DNA from: Heliocidaris erythrogramma
Lineage: Eukaryota > Echinodermata > Echinoidea > Camarodonta > Echinometridae
Length of the DNA: 64,000 nt
Direction of reading: 5' to 3'
Assembly: GCA_025617745.1 (NCBI GenBank)
Contig: CM046870.1
Location: 28,973,927-29,037,926, forward strand
The notes under the pieces are model-generated. The model saw only the letters and a program-made list of their open reading frames with translations, searched no databases and had not been told where the DNA came from. The translations under genes and the position numbers were made by a program. This document shows, one piece after another, positions 52,201-62,100 of this stretch (the first letter of the stretch is position 1; the number at the start of each line of letters is the position of its first letter).

Positions 52201-55200
52201 TTTTGTTTATATTTAGGTAACAACAGCACCATTCGTGAGTAAAAGTATGATATCTGTTCAGGCTGTTCCACACATGGAGCCATTTGATGGGTACTCGTAA
52301 CTTTGCTTCCAGAAAATTTTCTTTTTCTTTTTATAAAAGCTCTTCTTTTTTTCACGTCAACATTATTATCAGTTCTCCAAATGTTTTTTCCCCTGGATGT
52401 CCTTTTTCATATTTTCAACAGAACAAATAATCCCTTTGAGGTAAAACCTTTTTGCAATTTGAGGCTTATAGCGTAGATTTTGTTTCATTAGTTATCTTAT
52501 ATTTCATTATTTTCAAGGGGGCACTCTTTCTTGTAGTTATATTCCTCTGTTTTTGTTTGAAGACGTGCTATCAATCCCCACTATATTTATGTTCTATAAT
52601 ATGAATACTGACCTGTGAAAATAAGTTCTGTTGAGTAGGTGAGCAATATTCCAAGTCCAAATGATATGCATTTTGCACCTTTGAAAAGTAATTTCTGGTC
52701 TATTTAGGGAAATTCCCTGGTACATTATCGGGTCTGCTCGTTATTCATAAGGACCACTATTCATTTGGTCACGCATTATGGATAGCGGTCCGTATGAACA
52801 GCGGTCATTATGACGAGCGAGGTACATGTACTTTGTCTACGGTTTGCTCGCTAGTCATAAGGGCCGCCATTTATAAAGGACCGCCATTTATTTAGTCACG
52901 CTTTATGGATAGCGGTCCTTATGAGTAGCAGTCCTTATGAATAGCGGTCATTATTACTAGCGGTCCTTATGACTAGCGAGGTTACCCCTACATTATAACC
53001 TACTTTAGATCTGTACATCATGATAATTATGAAGACTGTTCCATAAAACAATGGAAGCATTTAGCAAATGATTTGTCTGCTTATGATCTGGTCCTCACTG
53101 ACCTCATTGATTGTGCTGGCTGCTTCACAGCGGTGCTGGGGTACAGGGGCCTGCATGTCCTTCAAAGAAATACATGTATCACGTAATCTATAATGTCATA
53201 TACCCATATTCTAAAAGAATTTCAACCGTTCCTGAGTTTAAGCTCGGTCTGAGTTAGACCGAGGCGTAAGTTTTCCCTTTTTTTAGACGTGACTTAGTCC
53301 CAGCACCAGGTTTAAGTGATTTAGTAGAATCAAACTTATGTCCTTGAGAGCAAGGCATTTTATCTACATTGCTCCTCTCCACCCAGGTGTTAAAATGGGT
53401 ACCCGTAACCTTGTAGGATACGAAAGTCATTATGGTTTCTCTAGTACTGTGAGCATACATGTATGTAATAAGGCGCCTGGCTGGAATGCTCCCCAGGGAG
53501 TGGAGAAGGAGCATACATGTACATTGTATGCAGGCAAGCCTGAATCCATTGACCGGGGTAGTGATATATCTGTAAAGCGCTTCGAGAAATCGTTGATGTA
53601 TTAGGCGCTATATAGATCCAGAATATTATTATTAGCATTTTAAGGGCTTCACAAATGCTCCAGTTCACACAGGTATTTTAAAGTTTAAACCTAGACCGTG
53701 GTCTTAACCCTCAATTTACTATATGAGGCCAGAAGGGGAAATATTTATTTTAAAAAATAAAAGAATGTGATGTCCGTTGAGAGCCAGAAAGGCACTAACC
53801 GGAAAAAAGATATAGGTTAACGCCCTTCTAGTTTCAGCAGAAGTCGACTTTAAAGTTATTTTTCAACAATTTTCTGAAACGAAGAACCCTTTTTTTTTTT
53901 ACATTACTACTACTGCATTGTCTTCTATGCTTTCCGTTATTAAGTTCTCCAGGTTTGTGTGAAAGGATCCTTACTTGTCCTTCGATGGTCATTGAGAGTC
54001 ATGTGTTGATGGTTTGGCATCGGGTCCAGAATGCCCTAGACGACACATGTTTTGACCTATCCTTTCTTCAGTGATATATGATTAGTGCAATGCCCTCTTA
54101 AAGATGAAGTTGAGTTCTTGTCATGAGATTGAATTGTGAAAGAAACTGTCTCAAAGCAATTGGGAAAGGTTGATTATATAGCACATAAGAATTGGTGTAT
54201 GTTGTAAGGTATTGGAATCACCAAAATGATAAGAAATTTAACTCAATCCTGCCAAGAGTCACATGCACTGCACACAGAAAGGTGTCTATGGGACTACACA
54301 CAAATGTTCGGTCCAAACATATCAGCTGTTTCTCGTCATATTTTGAATGTAAGAGCATTTGAAGAGCAATTGTTTTCAGGGGACATATCTACTATGATAA
54401 TCTTTCAAACTAACATAAAAGAATGAGAAATCTCACAAATTATTTTTTACCTTTCCCTGAACTCAAGTTTTCCTGTAAAGTAGAACGTTGATGATTTTAA
54501 ATATTGGCTTAATACTTATTATTGCATAGATGGCATAAATTAAACAAGGTTATCCAAATTCAACGCTTGGAAACATTTGAAGTAATGATTATTATCAATT
54601 ATAAAACGGTAAAATACAGCCCCCGATATAGCAGCTGAAGAGCTCCTCGAACGCTGCTGAGATATGTGACGACACACCCTGGACCAGTCCTGGCTAAGCA
54701 GACGATGTCCCATAACATCTTACACATTTTTCAGAGCCTATTTTGTCATCTCCTCTTCACTTATTTCTCTTCCTTCATTAGCGTCAGTCTTAATGTTAGT
54801 CTGTTGCCTCACTCTTAACTTCGTGTATGGTATTATTTTGATGAAAAATGCAGCGTTAAAAAAATAAAGGAATCAGTCACTTGTAAACAAAATAAGACGC
54901 CATTGTATTTTCAGCTGTTTGCACCGGGGCATGTTCGGCGTTTCAAGAGGGAACGAATACCATCCTGCTATTATTCGGAGGGCTTTTCAATTTGAAAGTG
55001 GGGTTTATTTCATTGATCATTGACCCTTCTCCTATGTATTTACAATCAAACGGTTTTAGCTATCAGAATCAGTTTCACTTTCCCTTTATAATGGTGTGAA
55101 ATAAGGTCATTTTTAAATACACCAAACTCTTTATAATTTGATAAATAATTGCATTGCAATTACGTTCATTCATTATAGGACGTCGTCTGCTTAAGCAGGA

Positions 55201-56547
55201 TCGATCCCGAGTGTGACGACATCAAAACATCGCTATATTTCTGGCGAATCCTCGGATATTCCAGATGCTGAGAAGAGCTTTTATTTGTGTTGTTTTTATA
55301 ATCACCAGATACGCAGTTGACATAAAACTTATAAGATTGCCATCTGTAAGCTTCCCAGTTTCTAGTGATACATTAATTGCCATATTTGTGATTTTCTTTG
55401 AATATCTACTTTAAACTTTTAATTGTTAATCACTTGTCGATTGTTCAGTAGAAGTGACAGGATAAGTCCAATTTGGCATCAAATTGTCTTACACAAAATC
55501 TTGAAAATGAGAGCAGTAGATTAATGGGAGGTTAAGGAAAAGCCTGTAAACGTTGAGAATGTTATGTAATTATAAGTTTGTGATTGATCAAAAACATGCA
55601 CCTCTTCCATTTGTCCTTAACTTAACATTTCATAGACTTAAACATTTCTCAAAAAGGCCTGTTTTTTGTTTTTGCATATACTTCCTACATGGATTAGATC
55701 TATTCCTTCATCAACAACCAAGAAAATGGAAACTTGAAATTGTTGATATATGGGAGAGATGTGAGCAACTGACAAAGTAAATCACAAAGTTGCCAATTTG
55801 CATTTGATCACTTACAACTTACAACTTTATTAAAATGAATTTAATATCAGAGTGCACTTTCCCTTTAAGTTGTGGATAACGTTGTGTCGTTATGGACTTA
55901 CTGTGCTGTTCATGTTCTTCCAAATGTTCACTTTTTGTTCATCATGTATTAAGCGGATGTGAATTGATAGATTTTTGATAGACTAGGTGTTAGGTGAGAG
56001 AGATATTATTGAAAAAGCAGAGATCTTTTGTCGCAAAGGGTCAGGAAAATAGTTGTATGATATTTAGATTGGAAAGCAGGTGCAGTATACAGCCCTACAT
56101 TTGATGAACGTTTGTATGTAAATGAGCCCCATGATGCATGCTGTAAACCTGGCACTCCCAGAAAAAAATTGGCTGAGTTTTCTCCATCCCTCTCCACCTC
56201 TTCTTTCTTCTTATGTTTCCATACCCCCCTCCCTCTCTCTCACTCTCCCTCTCTCTCTCTCCCTCTCTCTCTCTCTCTCTCCCTCTCTCTCTCTTTCTAT
56301 CTCTTTCTATCTATATCTCTGTCTCTGTCTCTCTTTCTATCTCTGTCTCTGTCTCTCTCCCTTTCTCCTTTCTCTCTCTCTTTCTATCTCTCTTTCTATC
56401 TCTATCTCAGTCTCTCTCTGTCTCTGTCTCTGTCTCTGTCTCTGTCTCTCTCCCTTTCTCCTTTCTCTCTCTTTCTATCTCTCTTTCTATCTCTATCTCA
56501 GTCTCTCTCTGTCGCTGTCTCTGTATCTGTCTCTCCCAATTTCAATC

Positions 56548-56582
<35 letters not shown>

Positions 56583-59065
56583 ACACCCTCTCTCTATTAC
56601 CTATTGAAATGTATGCAGTCCGATGATATGATTATTTAGCATATGTTGATTAGTATTTTTTTCATAATTTTCATTTTGCAATTACATGTATCTCACTATT
56701 CATCAACTAAAATCAAAGAAATCTGACAATATGATGAATTCTATTAATCCATTTGAGGCATATTCCAAGAGTTCATTTTTAAGTGAGTAGCTTGAATACG
56801 TTTCTTCCAACAAATGAATATCAAATTTTGTATTTATAGGCCTACTTGACTGCTGGAGGAGCAAGATTGAAATAATTTCACAAATGCTCTTCTAGGAACT
56901 TTCAAAGGGCAAATGCACCAGAGGTCGTCCAGCAATGACTTACATATAGATCAGTTAGAAAAAGACTCTTGTCTACCAAGGCAGGAACTCCCAAAGATCA
57001 TGGAGAATAGAACTGAATGGAAAAAGCTTGTCAAATCAGTGCGAGTTATAGGCTCAACCTAGTTGTAGTAATAGGCCTTTACCATTTATTCAAATCTTCA
57101 TGTAGAAGGGCATTGATTCCTATCACACAAGACAATACATGAGTGTTTGGATTGCATAAAATCACTAAAAAATGACAACCAGTGCCAGTTTGGCCTGAAA
57201 GTAATCCTTAGAAATACATTTTTACTTTGTACCCGGTTATGCACTCCCTTTCATGAAGAACATTCATTGTCCATTAACCCTTTCAAGACAGGGATTATTT
57301 AAGGGCTAAATTGATCACATTTTGTTCTTTCAAATTGGCAACAATGATATTTTTCTTTTTATATTGCTACATGGTTCTAATAAGGTGTACGGTAATATCT
57401 TTGAAAACAATATGCATGGTTACACATTTTGTTGAAAAGTTGAAAAAAATTGCCAATTTTGATAAAAACACTGCTTTTGAACCTCTCAATGCGTTGCCAA
57501 TTTAAGGATTTTATAGCGTATTCTTGTTGTTTTTTTTAATTCCTGGCATAAAACGCAATATGGTCATGCAACAAAAATGGATATTGTGTTTGCTCTTGCA
57601 TCTGGTATATCTTTTAAAGATCTGAATCAACAGCTATTGAGCCTAACCACAGAATGTGGTCAGTTTAGATGTCTCGAAACGGTGAAAAAGAAATATTCAT
57701 GTTGTGATTATTCCTTTGTGTGTCTTTTCTTATGTAGCAACTTCATGGCATTCATAACCAATATCAGCAGATGAAGCAAGACATGGGTTTTCAGGATAAC
57801 CTCTCAATGAAGCTGGTTAGGGAATCCATGGCTGATCACATAATAAAAAGGTAAGCTATAACCAGTCACTTTTACTCCATACCCATCGATCCCCACCCTG
57901 AGCCCAGGGCAGTGTTTCATCACGTGGCTTGTCAGTGATTTTTACGAACAAATTTGCTCTCAGCTAATCAGATGGAAGGATTTCAGTAGCTTATAACAGT
58001 TGTCGGTAAAAATCACTGACAAAACAACGCTCCCCTGTTTGCTCTCTCCTTTACGTCCTTTTGCATCTTCAACCTCTTTGCATTTTCTATATCTCTTCTC
58101 CCTCTAGTGCAGGTACCTTTGGCTGAGCCCCCTTCCCCTCATATACATCTTATTTGCCCTTTTTCCTGTTTGGCTTATCTTGTTGCTTTCATTAGTCTGT
58201 CTTTATACAATGTATGTATGTACCGTATGTGGATCCCTCTTTGTTTCCACTTTTCTCTCTCTTTTTCCTCCCTTTTCCTCCTTTTCCTCCTTTTTCCTCC
58301 CTTTTCCTCCTTTTTCCTCCCTTTTCCTCCTTTTTCCTCCTTTTTCCTCCTTTTTCCTCCCTTTTCCTCCCTTTTCCTCCCTTTTCCTCCTTTTCCCCCT
58401 CTCCCCAACCCTGTTTTCACCATTACCCCCCTCTCTCTCCCTCCCTCCCTTTTGCTGTCTATCTTTCTCTTTCGCTTTCTGGCATTCACTGTCTCTCCTT
58501 ATTCCTCCCTCTCCTTATTCCTCCCTCTGTCCCTTCTCTCTCCCCCTTCTCTCCCCCTTCTCTCCCCCATCTCTCCCTCTCTCTCCAATGCTCTCCCTCT
58601 CCTTCTCTCCCTCTCCTCTGGATTTCTCTCTCTCTCTCTATCTCTATCTCCAATTAGAGACAACCTTACCAAATTCCTCTTTTTAGTATACAGTTGCCCT
58701 TGATATCAAGTTGCAATCAATTTACCATTGATAAGGCATGGCCCTGATATGAATGTCCATACACAGAAGAAATAGAATTGATACAGAAGAAATAGAATTG
58801 ATGAAGAAGAAAAAAAGGAAGACTATTGTTCACTTCTTATTCTTGTTACTTTTGCAGGATTCATGCTCACCAGGCATCTGATGATGATGAAGATGATAGC
58901 GAACAAGAACCGGAAGCTAACCCAGCCCAAGAGAGAGCTGCTAGACTTGCCTTGATCAAGAAGAAATCTTTCTCTAGCAAAGGACAGGTAAGAAGAAGAT
59001 GATGATGATGATGGTGATGATGATGGTGATGATGGTGATGATGGTGATGGTGATGATGATGATGG

Positions 59066-59120
<55 letters not shown>

Positions 59121-62100
59121 GGTGATGATGATGATGGTGATGATGATGGTGATGATGATGATACTGATGATGATGGTGATGATGATGGTGATGATGGTGA
59201 TGGCGATGATGGTAATGGTGGTGATGGTGATGATGGTGATGGTGGTGATGATGGTGATGATGGTGATGATGGTGATGATGGTGATGATGATGGTGATGAT
59301 GATTATAGTGATGATGATTATAGTGATGATGATACTGATGGTGATGGTGATGATGGTGATGATGAAGAAGAGAAGAGGAGGAAGGAGGAGGAGAAGGAGA
59401 AGGAGAAGGAGAAGGAGGAGGAGGAGGAAGAAGAAGAAGGAGTAGTAGAAGGAGAAGGAGAAGAAGAAGAAGTTATGATTATGATTATGATTATGATGAA
59501 AGATTATGTCATAACATAAATATTACAGAACTGCCTATTACAAAAATACAGTGTACATGTATATGATTTAGATAAGGAAATGCGTTTTTGTTGTAAAGCA
59601 TTAAGAATTTGAAATTTATTTCTGATTGAATGTTTCTTGTGATAAAACAAGCACTTCATAACCATGTACATGTGTGATTTGCAAGTACAATGCATTATAG
59701 GATAAATACGATATGCAAAAGACCTGAGAACTCTTTCCATAACCATTCCTACCCCTTTACACCAACTCTCTGACAGTTACAAAAATATATCAGAACCGTG
59801 AGCGATTTAGCTCTAGAATGCAGTAAAAGAGCTCTGGAAATCTAGAAAAGAAGTCTAATATGAAAAACAAACAAATACGGTACATAAAGTTTTCACAGGA
59901 AATCTTACTCTGACTGTACAGCAAATCCCAAAAGAGCTCTTGCGAACATGAAATTAATTTCTACATTGCTCTTTAATCGCCATGGCAACACAGGGATCCA
60001 GCTCCCAGCGTCACCTCCAGGATGCGGCCACCTCCGCCTCCGAGATGGACGAGAAACCCTCCCTCTCCCCAGCTAGGTCGGGGAGGCGGGGCCGCAAGAG
60101 GGTGAAGAAGATGCCAGGCAGGAAACGGGTGGAGAAAGACAGACCGGCCACGGAGATGGAGAAGAAGAAGGCGTGGTCCATCCTCCCGATGAGAAGGCTG
60201 ATAGATGTTGAGGAGGAGGAGGAGGAGGAGGAAGAAAATGATGAAGGTGATTATACAGTGAAACCTGTTTAAAGCCTTGTTCACTCATGACGTGGCAAAC
60301 ACATTAAAGAATTTTTTTTTAGATAACTGCCATGGCAGATTTAATTGGTATCATTGTAATGCGGCACACATTTCTGTTTCTGTATCTTAGATAAGTGAGT
60401 ATTCTTAGGAAGTTTTGTTGTTGACCCAAACTTGTTCATTCATTTACATGTAAAATGGTTTTTCATTTTGCCACGTCACCTTTTTAGGCAGTTTAACCCA
60501 TACGATGCCAGAGCCTTGTGTACTGATCTGTGTAGCGGTGCTGCGTATACATGTATGTGCACTAGCCCGTGCTTGTGTCCCACAACCATTGATAGTAGCC
60601 TCTGAAGCGCTGCCACATACATTTTTTGTTTGTGCTTAAGCCCCCCAAAGCTAAACCTGGCATGGGGGGGGGGGGAGGGATTAGTTGCTGGCACTGGCAC
60701 TGGGTTTGCTACATGGGGGCAGATTAAAGGTCAACATGTTGTGTGTTAACATGGCTATATAGTGACCACTTGCATATGAAGACCACATCTTTTTCCCTCC
60801 TCAGAATTTATCATTTAAGTCTGTACAATAGGAACCCATACATAATGGCCACCTGTCTGTAAGAAAATGTTTTTCTTGACACCATGTACATGTACTTACT
60901 ACATGTATACACTTTTCAATGTAATAAACAAAATACAGTTTTGAATTTCAGTAGGCTCATTTAAGTGGATGCAACCTAGATGGATTCAAAATTCAAGGCC
61001 CCCAGAACTTGATTCTTGTTTAGGATAATTTTTTATTTGCTTTTTTACTGCAGGTTTGCTATTACCGATAATTTTTAAAATACTTCATTTTCATTTATAA
61101 ATGAAAACCAGATGGTGTAATTGTCAACATACGATCCTTAAACCTTCAATCAGTGCTTCGCACGATATCTCATGCAAATCTTGAATAGAGAAGCTCCAAA
61201 TTCGTTCAAACCTCTTCTTTTAATAAGGATTCATATGGCAGGACTGTGTTTCATTCATCGTGATGCTAAACACATTAGTTTCTTTGGAATTAGCTGTGAT
61301 AGTGGAAACATGTACATGCACTTATTGATTCTGGTTTGGCTTAATCAGAGATGACAGTTTCTAGGCAACATATTTACCAATGTGAACAGAATTATTGCCA
61401 TATCATGGTCATTTGTGTTTTTAGACAAGCTGAAGTTATTATACTTACTACAGACCATTTTGTCATATGTTAAAGACGTTGAATTTTTTAATAAATTTGT
61501 CTTGGAATGTAAGAAAAACAGCCCATTAGAAGTTATAAGGAAAATGATCGACATTTAGTAGGGGAAGATTAATGTATATGTGTAATAAGAAAAATTCTGA
61601 ATTAATACCTGGTATTTGTAAATGTGACCGTAACTGTAAAATCGGAAATGTAATTAATGTTCACATTTGTGTCCTTTTCCTGTTTTTGTATTTCCTTTGT
61701 AATCTCTCCTTGAAGATTCCGATGATGAGCAAATCCAAAGGAAGAAAAAAACGGCGAGCAAACCAACAAAAGGGAAAGATGCAAAAGGTGAGAGGAGTTT
61801 GCACATAAAGGTCACTTTATTATTTTCTATCATAATGTCAATCATCCATTTTCTCAAATACATGTACCATGATTATGCTCAGTGAAAGTTGCTTGACTTT
61901 GCAATTAAGATTATATGTCATGTATTACAGAGGAATTAGCAATTAGTGTTTAGTTTTCCTCTTAGGTTTTAGGAATATTCTCATTTTTCATGCCCAAACA
62001 CAACTGAAGGGGAGGAAGTATAATTTATTACATGTACATTGTATGACAGTAAGTTGATTTTATTATAAAATCTTTTCTTGAACTGGTGCTAAGGTCACAT

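Larger units (their letters stand above)
30060..57737 (+). other. SNAPC1 intron 5 (27.7 kb), host of the C1q-like gene
   Basis: The longest intron. It contains the complete minus-strand collagen/C1q gene and most of the transposon load. In 30060-31150, 31320-32700, 32870-33550, 33700-34190, 41050-42960, 47000-50080, 51000-52700, 55400-56200 and 56640-56900 I see only AT-rich sequence with short homopolymers and no supportable gene. Confidence 0.85.
57851..58857 (+). other. SNAPC1 intron 6
   Basis: 1.0 kb holding a family F MITE (57913-58029) and a long CCTCCTTTT minisatellite (58255-58645). No gene seen. Confidence 0.8.

Noticed and set aside
56112-56639. Three overlapping Ser/Leu-rich open frames
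   Set aside because: They translate a CT microsatellite; composition alone explains them.
58999-59445. 148-codon Met/Val-rich frame
   Set aside because: Reading of the (GATGGT)n intronic repeat directly after the exon 7 donor.
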